64,000 nucleotides of DNA from NCBI RefSeq assembly GCF_002355955.1, contig NZ_AP017368.1:799501-863500 (forward strand), in the 5' to 3' direction. Below, piece by piece: positions 9,521-21,486 of this stretch (position 1 is the first letter of the stretch; every line of letters starts with the position of its first letter). This DNA comes from Candidatus Desulfovibrio trichonymphae. GTDB taxonomy: Bacteria; Desulfobacterota; Desulfovibrionia; Desulfovibrionales; Desulfovibrionaceae. Position numbers and translations under genes: made by a program. The notes under the pieces were generated by a model, which was given only the letters and a program-made list of their open reading frames with translations, did not search any database and was not told the origin of the DNA.

Positions 9521-9766
9521 ATGCCCCTTTACGAATACATTTGTAAAAAGTGCGGCCATGAATTTGAAGAGCTTGTTTTCGGCGGTGTGACGCCCACCTG
9601 CCCGGACTGCGGCCTTGACAAAACGCGCAGACTCATGTCGCGTTCGGCCCGTTATCCATCTCGTGGTTCAGCCGATGAAGGAGAAGGAGGGTATGGGGCA
9701 TCTTCTTCAGGGTCAGGCGGCTGCGCGGGGTGTTCCGGCGGCAATTGCGCGAGCTGCGGACATTAG
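9521..9766 (+). CDS. FmdB-family zinc ribbon protein
   Basis: This 81-residue protein begins MPLYEYICKKCGHEFE, the signature of the FmdB/CxxC_CxxC_SSSS family of putative regulatory proteins. Two CxxC pairs (CKKC and CPDC) form the zinc ribbon in the first 35 residues. The tail is rich in Gly, Ser and Cys (two CxxC-like pairs, CAGC and CASC), common in this family. It is 53 bp upstream of hemC. The molecular role of the family is not settled. Confidence 0.9.
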   Translation: MPLYEYICKKCGHEFEELVFGGVTPTCPDCGLDKTRRLMSRSARYPSRGSADEGEGGYGASSSGSGGCAGCSGGNCASCGH

Positions 9767-9819
9767 CCGGCCGGAGTCATTTTTCGCCGTCTTCATTGCA
9801 ATATTAACGTCAGGAAGAC

Positions 9820-10746
9820 ATGCAGAAACAGCTTGTCATCGCCACGCGCGGCAGCAGGTTGGCGCTCTGGCAGGCCCATTATGTCAGAGACCGGCTCAGG
9901 GCTCTGTGCCCTGTTGCTGATATTTCCCTTTGCGTGATCAAAACGACAGGGGACGTCATTTTGGATGTTCCTCTGGCCAAGGTCGGCGGCAAGGGACTTT
10001 TTGTCAAGGAAATTGAAGAAGCGCTTCTGGACGGTCGGGCGGATTTGGCCGTACACAGCATCAAGGATGTCCCCATGCTGCTGCCGGCGGGACTGACGCT
10101 CGCATGCGTGCCTTCGCGCGAAAACAGCTCAGACTGCTTTCTTTCCGTCAGGCACGCTGATATGGAGGCATTACCTGAAGGGGCGAGCGTGGGCACCGGC
10201 AGCCTGCGACGGCAGGCGCAGCTGCTGGAGGTAAGGCCGGATTTGCACATTGCAAATCTGCGCGGCAATGTGGAGACGCGCCTGCGTAAAATGCAGGATG
10301 GAGGTTACGACGCCATTATTCTGGCGTCTGCGGCTGTTCGACGCCTTAATCTTGCCGCGCCGCACATGCATTTTTTCGATGTCTCCCGTTTTTTGCCCGC
10401 CGCCGGTCAGGGGGCGCTTGGCATTGAATGCCGCGCTGATGACGACGAGCTTAAAGACGTGCTGCGTGCGTTGGAAGACCGTTCAGCAAGATGCTGCGTG
10501 GAAGCTGAACGCAGCCTGCTGGCAGGGCTTGAGGGCGGCTGTCAGGTGCCTGTGGCAGCGCATGCGCGGCTGCTTGATAAAAAAACGCTGTTTTTGAGCG
10601 CCCTGGTGGCCGAGGTGGACGGCAGCCGCGTGCTGCGTGGCGACATATCCGGCACTGCCTCGGACGCTGGTGCTCTTGGGCTACAATTGGCCGATAATCT
10701 GCTGAAAATGGGCGCCCGTGACATTTTGGACAAACTTTTGGGATGA
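9820..10746 (+). CDS. hemC: Porphobilinogen deaminase (hydroxymethylbilane synthase)
   Basis: HemC polymerises four porphobilinogens into hydroxymethylbilane in tetrapyrrole synthesis, which feeds heme d1, siroheme and corrinoid branches. The 308-residue protein starts with IATRGSRLALWQA, has the conserved GTGSLRRQAQL segment and the cofactor-binding Cys in GGCQVP near residue 240. An AGGAAG ribosome site precedes the ATG at 9820. It is followed after 9 bp by the Lon-like protease gene, so the two are probably one operon with fmdB. Confidence 0.97.
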   Translation: MQKQLVIATRGSRLALWQAHYVRDRLRALCPVADISLCVIKTTGDVILDVPLAKVGGKGLFVKEIEEALLDGRADLAVHSIKDVPMLLPAGLTLACVPSRENSSDCFLSVRHADMEALPEGASVGTGSLRRQAQLLEVRPDLHIANLRGNVETRLRKMQDGGYDAIILASAAVRRLNLAAPHMHFFDVSRFLPAAGQGALGIECRADDDELKDVLRALEDRSARCCVEAERSLLAGLEGGCQVPVAAHARLLDKKTLFLSALVAEVDGSRVLRGDISGTASDAGALGLQLADNLLKMGARDILDKLLG

Positions 10747-10755
10747 ACTGACCGT

Positions 10756-13215
10756 ATGCCTATTCCCGTTACATTGCCGGCCTCTCGCCTGCATGCCACG
10801 TTTGATCCCGGACGCATTCCGTGGGAGGACAGCCGTGCTGTTCCGCTGCCCCGCAACAACGGCGTCAATTCTTTTCAACCGCGGGCCATGCAGGCCTTGA
10901 ATCTGGCCCTGCAAATATCCGCCGCGGGCTACAATGTATACCTTTCCGGCGAGGCAGATATGGGCCGCAGCCATCTGCTCTTGTCGTGGCTGCGCCCCAG
11001 GGCCCGCAAGTCGGCAACACCGCCGGATCTGGTGTACGTGCATAATTTCAAGGATCCCGATCGTCCTGTTTTGCTGATTTTTCCTGCGGGGCAGGGCAAA
11101 AAATTCAGGCAGTCGTTAAGGGAACTTATTGAAAATATTCAAAAAGAATTGACACGTCGTTTTGAGGCGACAACGTACGTCAGGCAGCACACAAAGCTGT
11201 TGAATCAATTTCAGAATGTGCGCATGGGGCTTTTGCACAAAATGAATTCTGTTGCCGTGCATAAGGGTTTTACTCTGGATATGGACGACAACGGCGCTCT
11301 GACGCTGCACCCGCTGGTGGATGGCAAACGCCTGAGTGAGGAGGAATTTGACCGGCTGGACAACACCGTTCGTTTGAATCTCAAGCGGCGGGGCGACAGT
11401 CTGGTGCAGTCCATGGCCGGCTTTATGCGTCGCATGAACAAGGCGCTTGAATCTTTTCATGACAATGAACGCGGTCTGGAACAGCAGGTCATGACGCAGG
11501 TGCTGGCCGCATTGTTGACGCCCGTACGCGACCATATGCTGAAAATTTGTTTCGTGACGGGTCTGGGGGAATACTTTGCCGCCCTGCATGAGGATATCTT
11601 AAAAAATACAGAGGCGTTTCTTGCGCGTGACGGCGCGCAGGCGTCGTCTGTCGGCGATGCGCATGCGGCCGGCATGCAGGAGAACATTTTTTACCGCTAT
11701 GAAGCCAATCTTTTTGTGGACAACAGCGAACTTGCCGGCGTGCCCATTGTGGTGGAAGACCACCCGACAGCGGTCAATCTGCTGGGCTGCGTCGAGCGCG
11801 AGTCGGAAATGGGCGCGCTTGTCACGAATTTTACCCTGATCAAGGCCGGCAGCCTGCACAGGGCAAACGGCGGTTTTCTGCTGCTGCATGTTGAAAATAT
11901 TCTGCAGCACCTTGCCGCCTGGGAAGGTCTTTTGCGCGCGCTGCACGCCAATACGGCGCGTATTGAAGATATGGACGAGATCCCGGAATCGGCCACGCGC
12001 CCCAAGGGCATCACGCCCGATCCCCTGCCCCTGAATCTCAAGGTGCTTCTGATCGGCGGGGAAGAGATGTACGAGACCCTGCTTGTCAATGACGATCGTT
12101 TTTCCAAGCTTTTTCGGATTAAAGCCCATCTGGCCGATGCTGCGGAGCGCAACGCGAAAAATATTCGTCTATATCTTAAATATATTGCCGGCATTATTTC
12201 CGAAACAGGCTTGTGTCCTTTTGACCGTTCAGCTCTCGCCTGGCTGATTGATCTGGGCTCGCACCTGTGTGAAGACCAACGTCGTCTTTCCCTGAAATTT
12301 CCTCTGCTGCGCGAAGTCATGATTGAGGCGGCCGCCATTGCCGCACTGCGCGGTTTTGCCCTTGTCAGCGCCGCCGTGCTTGAAGAGGCCTATGCGGGGC
12401 GCACCTGGCGCGCCAATCTGGTGGAAGAAATTTTTATGGAGGAATACGACCGTGAGCTGATCAAGGTGCGCACCAGCGGTTCGGCTGTTGGTCAGGTCAA
12501 CGGTCTTTCCGTCACCTGGCACGGCGATTTTGAATTCGGCCTGCCGCACCGCATTTCCTGCACAGTGGGCGTGGGGCATGAAGGCATTATCGATCTGGAA
12601 CGAGAGGCGGAACTTGGCGGCCCCATTCACACCAAGGCCATGATGATCCTGAAAAGCTACCTCACAAATCTTTTTGCCCAAAACAAGCCGCTGATTCTCT
12701 CAGGTTCCTTGTATTTTGAGCAAAGCTATGCGGGCATTGAGGGGGATTCCGCCTCAGGCGCGGAACTGGCGGCACTGCTTTCCGCTCTGGCGGATGTGCC
12801 TGTCCGGCTTGATCTCGCGTTTACAGGCGCGGTGAGCCATTCAGGGCAGATACTGCCTGTGGGCGGCGTGACGCGCAAGATCGAGGGCTTTTACAAAGTG
12901 TGCGCCAGACACGGGCTGACAGGTTCACAAGGTGTGATCATTCCCGCCGACAATGTGGATCACCTGATGCTGGCGCCGGATGTATTGGACGCAGTGGAAC
13001 AGCGGCGCTTCGCCATCTGGCCGGTGCGGCGCATTGAAGAGGCGCTTTTTTTACTCACCGGGCTGTCCGCCGGGCAGCGTCGGAAAAACGGCGGATTTAC
13101 CCCCGGCAGTCTTTATGAACTGGTGGATAAACGTCTGGAACGTCTTGGCGCGGCCGCGCAAAACGCGTTTAAGCGTGTGCGGCGGGCTGAACAGCGAGCC
13201 GGAACAGGTATATGA
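10756..13215 (+). CDS. Lon-related ATP-dependent protease (LonB/AAA_32 type)
   Basis: The 819-residue protein has an N-terminal AAA-like region and a C-terminal S16 Lon protease domain. The catalytic pair is visible: Ser665 in GDSASG and Lys708 in GGVTRKIEG. The nucleotide-binding loop reads GEADMGRS near residue 63, with Arg where Walker A has Lys; a modified Walker A is, to my knowledge, seen in other members of this Lon-related family, so this need not be a defect. No membrane segment is evident. Substrates are unknown. Its stop overlaps the ATG of a TetR-like remnant (ATGA at 13212). Confidence 0.92.
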   Translation: MPIPVTLPASRLHATFDPGRIPWEDSRAVPLPRNNGVNSFQPRAMQALNLALQISAAGYNVYLSGEADMGRSHLLLSWLRPRARKSATPPDLVYVHNFKDPDRPVLLIFPAGQGKKFRQSLRELIENIQKELTRRFEATTYVRQHTKLLNQFQNVRMGLLHKMNSVAVHKGFTLDMDDNGALTLHPLVDGKRLSEEEFDRLDNTVRLNLKRRGDSLVQSMAGFMRRMNKALESFHDNERGLEQQVMTQVLAALLTPVRDHMLKICFVTGLGEYFAALHEDILKNTEAFLARDGAQASSVGDAHAAGMQENIFYRYEANLFVDNSELAGVPIVVEDHPTAVNLLGCVERESEMGALVTNFTLIKAGSLHRANGGFLLLHVENILQHLAAWEGLLRALHANTARIEDMDEIPESATRPKGITPDPLPLNLKVLLIGGEEMYETLLVNDDRFSKLFRIKAHLADAAERNAKNIRLYLKYIAGIISETGLCPFDRSALAWLIDLGSHLCEDQRRLSLKFPLLREVMIEAAAIAALRGFALVSAAVLEEAYAGRTWRANLVEEIFMEEYDRELIKVRTSGSAVGQVNGLSVTWHGDFEFGLPHRISCTVGVGHEGIIDLEREAELGGPIHTKAMMILKSYLTNLFAQNKPLILSGSLYFEQSYAGIEGDSASGAELAALLSALADVPVRLDLAFTGAVSHSGQILPVGGVTRKIEGFYKVCARHGLTGSQGVIIPADNVDHLMLAPDVLDAVEQRRFAIWPVRRIEEALFLLTGLSAGQRRKNGGFTPGSLYELVDKRLERLGAAAQNAFKRVRRAEQRAGTGI

Positions 13216-13280
13216 AAAACAAAAAACTCTTGCTTGAGGCTGCCGAAGATCTTTTTGGCGAATACGGTTATGTGGTTGCG
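13212..13280 (+). pseudogene. N-terminal stub of a TetR-family regulator
   Basis: An ATG overlapping the stop of the Lon-like gene opens with KNKKLLLEAAEDLFGEYGY, the first helix of a TetR-type HTH domain. After about 20 codons the frame runs into antisense of the convergent ogt gene, so the rest of the regulator is missing. The ATGA overlap suggests it was once coupled to the protease gene and that a deletion then joined it to the end of ogt. The match is short and made by eye. Confidence 0.5.
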
Positions 13281-13816
13281 CTGCCGCCGTTAAAACGCTG
13301 TTCCAGATCAAGCAGCGCCTGTTTTACGGCAAACCCTCCGGCAAAACCTGTCAGGGCGCCCTTTGCGCCGATCATCCTGTGGCAGGGAATAATCAGGGCA
13401 ACCGGGTTTGCGTTGGCCGCGCCGCCGACGGCGCGGGCTCTGTTCCGGTTGCCGAGATGTTCCGCCACTTCCCCGTAGGTGCGCGTTTGACCGTAGGAGA
13501 TGGCGCAAAGCTCGCGCCAGACCGCCTGTTGAAAGGGGGTTCCCCGAGTTTTGACGGGCAGGTCGAAGGCGCGAAGTTTGCCGTTTATGTAGGCAAGCGT
13601 TTGTGCACAGGCTTCGTTCAGAACAGCGCAGGATGGCGAAGTGCGCGGTTTGTCGCCGCAAAAATACAGGCGATGGATGGCGTCTGTATCGGCCTCAATG
13701 TGTATGCGTCCAACAGCGGTGCACACAACGGCGTGAAACAGTCCGGCTTCGCCGGGACACCCTGCGGAAGAACCCTGTTCAGCTTCAGCCCTGTTCATTC
13801 TGATGTCGTTGCTCAT
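13268..13816 (-). CDS. ogt: Methylated-DNA--[protein]-cysteine S-methyltransferase
   Basis: This enzyme removes O6-methylguanine by transferring the alkyl group to its own Cys. The 182-residue product has the active-site motif PCHR, the preceding asparagine hinge segment (GGAANANP), and the DNA-binding helix region (YGEVAEHLG). I place the start at 13816, where GGAGGAAGG lies 7 bp upstream; this overlaps the end of the preceding nucleotidyltransferase gene by about 30 bp. The C-terminus is close to the usual length, but its final residues sit at the presumed deletion junction with the TetR stub. Confidence 0.93.
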   Translation of the reverse strand: MSNDIRMNRAEAEQGSSAGCPGEAGLFHAVVCTAVGRIHIEADTDAIHRLYFCGDKPRTSPSCAVLNEACAQTLAYINGKLRAFDLPVKTRGTPFQQAVWRELCAISYGQTRTYGEVAEHLGNRNRARAVGGAANANPVALIIPCHRMIGAKGALTGFAGGFAVKQALLDLEQRFNGGSATT

Positions 13817-16475
13817 TGGAACCTTCCTCCGCTTCACGTATCAGTTTTTTTGCAAGACGGAACTGCCCTTCCACGCTGCCGGCCGCGCCGTCCAGCTTAG
13901 CGGCCAGTACAGCCTGCAAAATATAGCTGTAAAAAGGGCCTGGAGCAAGGCCGAGGCGGTGCAGATCGTCGCCTGTGATGTCCGGTTTTTCACGGCGCCA
14001 TTGTGTGATGTAGCGAGACAGATTTTTTTGCAGGCCGGGATTGTCCGCCGTCGCCATCAGCGTGAGCAGGCACTCTGGAGAGACGGGACGAAGCATTGCG
14101 TGCAACGTGCTTATTTTTGCGCTTCCCGTATCATCCTTCCGCTGCCATTTTTTCAATTTGTCCCGTAACATGCGCATCTGTTCCCGCTGTTGCAGGATTT
14201 CCTTTTTTGTTATTTGCGGCAGGCCCATGCGGTCATAATTTTCCGAGGTTTCCTTATAGGGCAGACCTGTGTTGAGCCCGTAGAAATAGGCAAGCCAGGG
14301 CTGCGCTGTGTCATTGGAATAGAGCAGCGTGTACCAGGCGAACATTTCCCGCTGTCTGCGCAGCAGGGCGACCTTGCCCGGGTTCAGGGTAAGCGTCGGA
14401 TTTATTGCCTGTAATATGCCGATTTCGTTCATGCGTATAAAACAGGCCGGCGGATCCGCCTCATCGCAAATATGTCTGTATTCATTAAACAGACGCACCG
14501 GAGAAAGACGATCCATCAATTTCAGGGAGAGCGCGTTCTTGATAAGTTTTTCTGTTCCCGCGCCAAGATTGAATTTATAGCGCTGTTCAAAGCGCAAGGC
14601 CCTGAGACAACGCGTGGGGTCTTCCACAAAGCTCAATGTGTGCAGCACGCGAATGGTGTGGTTCTTGATGTCCTGATAGCCGCCGAAAAAATCCACAAGT
14701 TGTCCATAGTGTTCTCCGTCAAGGCGCACCGCCAGAGCATTGACGGAAAAATCCCTGCGGAAGAGATCCATCGTGATGGAAGAAAGTTCCACTATGGGCA
14801 GCGCGGCCGGGTATTCATAATACTCCAGCCGTGCCGTGGCAACGTCGATGCGTGACTCGCGCCCTTCCCTGTCATGGAAAATCACGACAGACGTCAAAAA
14901 TTTTTGATGTTCCCGCACGCGCCCGTTCAGTTCAGATGCCAGAGCCCTTGCCAGCGCTGTGCCGTTGCCCTCCACAACCAGGTCTATGTCCCGGGTGGGC
15001 CTGTTTAACAGCAAATCCCGTACAAAACCGCCCACGGCATAGACCTGCAAACCGAGTTTTTCCCCCAGTTCTCCGGCAAGATTAAGGAGATTACGTGATT
15101 CAGCGGACAGACGATCCCATATGTATCTGCTGATATTGCGTTCTTTGCGCCGGTGTTTCTGCACGGAGAGCTGACCCGGGTCACCGGCAAAAAAATTGAT
15201 GAGGTCCGTGCGCGTGACAACGCCGATCACCTGATCGTTTTCCACAATAGGCGTCAGACGCTGGCGCGCGCCCACGATGACGTCTGTCAAATCCTGCAGT
15301 GAGGCTTGTGGCGGCAGCGTGTGCACACGGCGTTGCATATATTCGTCCACCTGTTCATTGCCGAGGCCGTGGGCGCCTGCCCGCGACGCCGTCTGTGCGT
15401 CCAGCAGCCCCACGCAGACGCGCGAGCCTGCTTGGAATACCGGCACCGCCTTGAGGCCGAAATGCAGCATGAGTGCATCCGCCTCGCGTATGGTCGCCGT
15501 GGCGTCAATGCCCACAGCCGGCGAAACCATATATTCGCGCGCCGTTTTGCCGGGGCTGCTTTTTTCTTTCAGACACCGCAGTATGGCATCCCGCACTTCA
15601 TGGAGAAGCATGGAGCGCACGGACGCAGAAGCGGCGTGAGCATGCCCGCCTCCGCCCAGCGCCTTGCAGATTTCGCCCACATCCACAGCTTTATTGCGGC
15701 TGCGCGCCACCACCTGAATGCGGTCGCCCATGCGTCCGACGGCAAAGAGGACAGGGAGTTTTTCCATTTCCATCAGTTTGTGCGCAAGGCTCGCAAAATC
15801 ACCCAGATAGTGCTCCAGGGAAGCTTCTGCCAGAACCACCTGACAGTTGTTTATGGTATAGGTGCGGGCCGATTCGAGCAGGCTGTTCAAGGCCTGTATG
15901 TGCAGGCTGGTCAGTTCGTGCGAGGCCATTTCGTTGATCTGATTGACGTCCATGCCCTGCGCAAGCAGCCAGGCCGCTGCCAGCAAATCTTCCGCCGTGG
16001 TGGAGGGATAGGTGAAGGAGCCTGTGTCGCTGTAAATGCCGAGGCCGAGCAGTGTGGCTTCCCCGCAGGTCAGACGCGCCCCGTTTTGTTGCAGATGCCG
16101 GGCGAGCAGTGTGGTGACGGCCCCCATCGGGGCGGTATGGACGGCGTCAGCCGTAATATCGTCGAGTGAATCAGGATGGTGGTCCCATGCTTCCACGACA
16201 AGGCGTTTGCGTTCCAGCAGGGGCGCGACATGGCGCACGCGGTCGTGTTGCCGCGTGTCCACCAGAACCAGCCTATCAAAATCGTCCCAGCGCAGATTGT
16301 CTGCTTCCACAAAGCCGTACATGGTTTTGTCGAGCTCCGCATAGACTTTTTGCAGGGGGCGTTCCTGTGTGCCGGGGAAGAGCAGCCCGCACGGCGCATA
16401 GAGATGCCGGGCGGCCAGCATGGCGGCCAGGGCGTCAAAATCCGCATTCGTGTGGCAGGTGACAAGTGTGTTCAC
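13785..16475 (-). CDS. DHH/CBS/tRNA nucleotidyltransferase fusion protein
   Basis: This 896-residue protein combines three modules. Residues 1-310 are a DHH-DHHA1 phosphoesterase (CHTNADFDA, WDHHPDS, GGGGHAHAAS). Residues about 315-430 are a pair of CBS domains. From about 450 onward is a class II poly(A)/CCA nucleotidyltransferase, with GGFVRD and DIDLVVEG as the head motif. Such fusions are known in Geobacter, Desulfovibrio and Aquifex relatives, where the polymerase may add A or CC to tRNA ends. The start is a GTG at 16475 with AGGAT upstream; it follows xerD by 8 bp, indicating an operon. Which nucleotides it adds cannot be told from sequence by eye. Confidence 0.93.
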   Translation of the reverse strand: MNTLVTCHTNADFDALAAMLAARHLYAPCGLLFPGTQERPLQKVYAELDKTMYGFVEADNLRWDDFDRLVLVDTRQHDRVRHVAPLLERKRLVVEAWDHHPDSLDDITADAVHTAPMGAVTTLLARHLQQNGARLTCGEATLLGLGIYSDTGSFTYPSTTAEDLLAAAWLLAQGMDVNQINEMASHELTSLHIQALNSLLESARTYTINNCQVVLAEASLEHYLGDFASLAHKLMEMEKLPVLFAVGRMGDRIQVVARSRNKAVDVGEICKALGGGGHAHAASASVRSMLLHEVRDAILRCLKEKSSPGKTAREYMVSPAVGIDATATIREADALMLHFGLKAVPVFQAGSRVCVGLLDAQTASRAGAHGLGNEQVDEYMQRRVHTLPPQASLQDLTDVIVGARQRLTPIVENDQVIGVVTRTDLINFFAGDPGQLSVQKHRRKERNISRYIWDRLSAESRNLLNLAGELGEKLGLQVYAVGGFVRDLLLNRPTRDIDLVVEGNGTALARALASELNGRVREHQKFLTSVVIFHDREGRESRIDVATARLEYYEYPAALPIVELSSITMDLFRRDFSVNALAVRLDGEHYGQLVDFFGGYQDIKNHTIRVLHTLSFVEDPTRCLRALRFEQRYKFNLGAGTEKLIKNALSLKLMDRLSPVRLFNEYRHICDEADPPACFIRMNEIGILQAINPTLTLNPGKVALLRRQREMFAWYTLLYSNDTAQPWLAYFYGLNTGLPYKETSENYDRMGLPQITKKEILQQREQMRMLRDKLKKWQRKDDTGSAKISTLHAMLRPVSPECLLTLMATADNPGLQKNLSRYITQWRREKPDITGDDLHRLGLAPGPFYSYILQAVLAAKLDGAAGSVEGQFRLAKKLIREAEEGSNEQRHQNEQG

Positions 16476-16483
16476 AATGGTTC

Positions 16484-17404
16484 TTACATCCTGCTTCGCG
16501 GGTGGAATTGACGGTGCACGCTGCGCAGGCGTTCTGCCTGAACGTGGGTATAGATTTCTGTGGCGCTTATGTCGGCATGTCCGAGCAGCATCTGCACGGC
16601 GCGCAAATCCGCCCCGCCTTCCAGAAGATGGGTGGCAAAGGAATGCCGGAAGGTATGCGGAGAGATATGCCGCCGTATTCCGGCAAGCAGCGCATATTTT
16701 TTAACGATTTTCCAGATATACTGGCGCGTCAGGCCGTGACCGGACCGGTTGATGAAGATGCGGCTGCCGGCGGGCATGAACAGGGGCCGCCAGTCGCGCA
16801 GATATTCGTCAAGCATTTTCTGCATCAGGCCGTGCAGCGGCGCAAGGCGTTCTTTGGCCCCTTTGCCGAACACGCGTACAAGCCCGCGCTGCAAATCCAG
16901 ATCGGCAAGCGCCAGACTGCACAGCTCGGAAACCCGCAGACCGGCGGCATACAGCAATTCCAGAATGCAACGGTCGCGCCGCCCGCATTTTTCTTTCATG
17001 TCCGGCTGGTTCAGCAGGCTTTCCATTTCTTCCCGGCTCAGCACTTCCGGCAGGTGCAGCGGCATTTTTGGGTTTTCCAGCAATGTCATGGGGTTTGCGG
17101 TGATGACGCCCTCCTCCACGGCAAAACTGAAAAAAGCGCGCAGGGCAGCCAGACGTCGCGCCAGCGTCGGTGACGTGTTGCCGCGGCTGCGCAGCCATGC
17201 GAGGTAGAGAAAGATATGCTGCTCGTCCGGCCCGGTCTGAACGGGTGGCGGGGCGGGGGAGACGCCGCTTTGGGCAAGCTCCGCGGAAAACAGAAAAAAA
17301 TTTTCCATGTCCAAGGTATAGGCCTCCACCGTGCGCGGTGAAAGCCCCCGTTGCGCATGCAGGCAGTCACACCAAGGATCAATCAGCTCGCTCAGGTGTT
17401 CCAT
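16484..17404 (-). CDS. xerD: Tyrosine recombinase XerD
   Basis: XerC/XerD resolve chromosome dimers at dif next to the septum. The 306-residue protein has an N-terminal SAM-like core-binding domain (residues 1-110) and a catalytic domain with the Arg in YAAGLRVSEL, the HTFRHSFATHLLEGGAD block, LLGHADIS and the nucleophile Tyr in EIYTHV. Length is normal for XerC/D and there is no sign of phage-type extension. AGGGT precedes the ATG. It could be a XerC or single Xer variant; XerD is the better fit by sequence. It borders a wrecked defence locus, but its own frame is intact. Confidence 0.92.
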   Translation of the reverse strand: MEHLSELIDPWCDCLHAQRGLSPRTVEAYTLDMENFFLFSAELAQSGVSPAPPPVQTGPDEQHIFLYLAWLRSRGNTSPTLARRLAALRAFFSFAVEEGVITANPMTLLENPKMPLHLPEVLSREEMESLLNQPDMKEKCGRRDRCILELLYAAGLRVSELCSLALADLDLQRGLVRVFGKGAKERLAPLHGLMQKMLDEYLRDWRPLFMPAGSRIFINRSGHGLTRQYIWKIVKKYALLAGIRRHISPHTFRHSFATHLLEGGADLRAVQMLLGHADISATEIYTHVQAERLRSVHRQFHPRSRM

Positions 17405-17427
17405 AGCTGTTCGTGACCCTTTAAATT

Positions 17428-18143
17428 TTATAATTTTACTTCCGTGAAATAGACAAGCATTTTTTCATACGCATCCTGCGCCGAGCGGCAGGTGTCGAGC
17501 AAGCAGCCCGGCGTTTCGGAAAAATCCTTCAAGCCGCGATAGTAAAACAGTTTATGCTCCTCATCGATAATGAAGGACACGATGCCGCCGCTTTTCATCG
17601 CCTTGGTGAGTTGTTGAGCCAAAAGCCAGATGCAGTCTTCCGTATTTTTCACTTTTTCCGGCAATTCGCTGCGCTCCAAAAAGCGTACCACGCCTTTCTC
17701 AGCGTAAAGGATTTCACGCCTTACCAATTTTTCCACCGAGGTGTTTTTGGCACGGGCCAGCACATCGGCCTCGCCAAACTTCATATCATTAAAGGCATAC
17801 TGTGAATAGAGGTCAACGCAAAAGCGGCTGTCGCGGTCAAGTTCTCCGTCCTGTTCTGTAAAGTAGAGGTCAAGCTCATGATTAATGATTTGCAGGGCGC
17901 TGCGCACACTCATGGCTGTACCGTCGGCTTCCAGCACTTTGGCAAAGCGGGAATACACGCCCATGCCCTGCCCGATGGCAGATTGCGCCAAGTCCACCGG
18001 CGCGATGTTGGAGCGTTGCAGGTCTTTCAGTACAGGTTTTAACTCCCGCTTGAGTACATTAATAAACTCACGGCGAGTGCAGATGGGCGCGTCGGCGGGA
18101 CGCTTGCGGCAAACCAGGACAATAATTGTTCTTACTTCCCGCG
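17428..18143 (-). pseudogene. 3' remnant of a DUF1156 adenine-specific DNA methylase
   Basis: The frame from about 18143 to the stop at 17428 matches the C-terminal third of DUF1156 (COG1743-type) methylases: IVLVCRKRPADAP, TRREFINVLKREL, NIAPVDLAQSAIG and MGVYSRFAKVLEADG. The catalytic methylase domains are absent. The first codons abut the end of the helicase pseudogene, where the helicase reading frame switches at about 18143, so a deletion has fused the helicase tail to the methylase tail. DUF1156 methylases usually travel with such helicases and a DUF499 ATPase in defence loci; no DUF499 gene is present in the window. Confidence 0.8.
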
Positions 18144-20960
<2,817 letters not shown>

Positions 20961-21486
20961 CTATGCCGAGAACGCTGCTCCCGACAATAATTCTTTCCAG
21001 TTACGCCATACCTGCCCCGTTGCCGGTCTTATTGTTGAACATACCGCGCCATACTGATGCAGGATAACTAAAATGGTCTGTAATATCCACCAAAATTTTA
21101 CCTATGCCCGCACCTGCGATATGCTTCACAACCATGGAATGTATCCCAATACCTCCATCAGCAGCGATATAAACAAAGAATGAACTACAGCCGCATGGCC
21201 GGAATCGTCCAAAACTGTTCGCTCCAATTCAGTAAAATTATTGATATCAGAGTGGGCAAAACGTTTTCAAAATATTTTTAGAGTGACGCCTTGCTGGTCT
21301 ACATGCCCTAGGCAAGGCGGCTTTTCCCCTTTACATGGCCGCACGGCAAAGAGTATAAAAAGTTAACAGTAATCATTCTGGTATATTTTTGAGCAAAAGC
21401 GGTGATGGTTCTTTCCATTGCCGGTGAAGATGCTTCAGGGGCCGTGACGGAAAACGCGGGATTGCGCCAAGAGGCATGGAGAAAGT
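20961..21486. other. Gene-poor stretch between the helicase pseudogene and fur
   Basis: No intact gene is seen. On the minus strand an open stretch ends at the TAA complementary to 21001-21003 and another at about 21135-21240; neither is recognised and both look like scraps of genes upstream of the helicase. A hairpin lies at 21287-21319. The fur promoter should lie between 21330 and 21470, but I cannot identify clear boxes or a Fur site. Confidence 0.35.
21287..21328 (+). terminator. Hairpin terminator-like structure
   Basis: Perfect 8-base arms CGCCTTGC (21287-21294) and GCAAGGCG (21312-21319) are followed by GCTTTTCCCC. It may be an intrinsic terminator on the plus strand that insulates fur from upstream reading. 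No plus-strand gene is recognisable upstream. Confidence 0.5.

Noticed and set aside
15306-16169. 287-codon plus-strand open frame
   Set aside because: Antisense to the DHH domain of the nucleotidyltransferase fusion gene.
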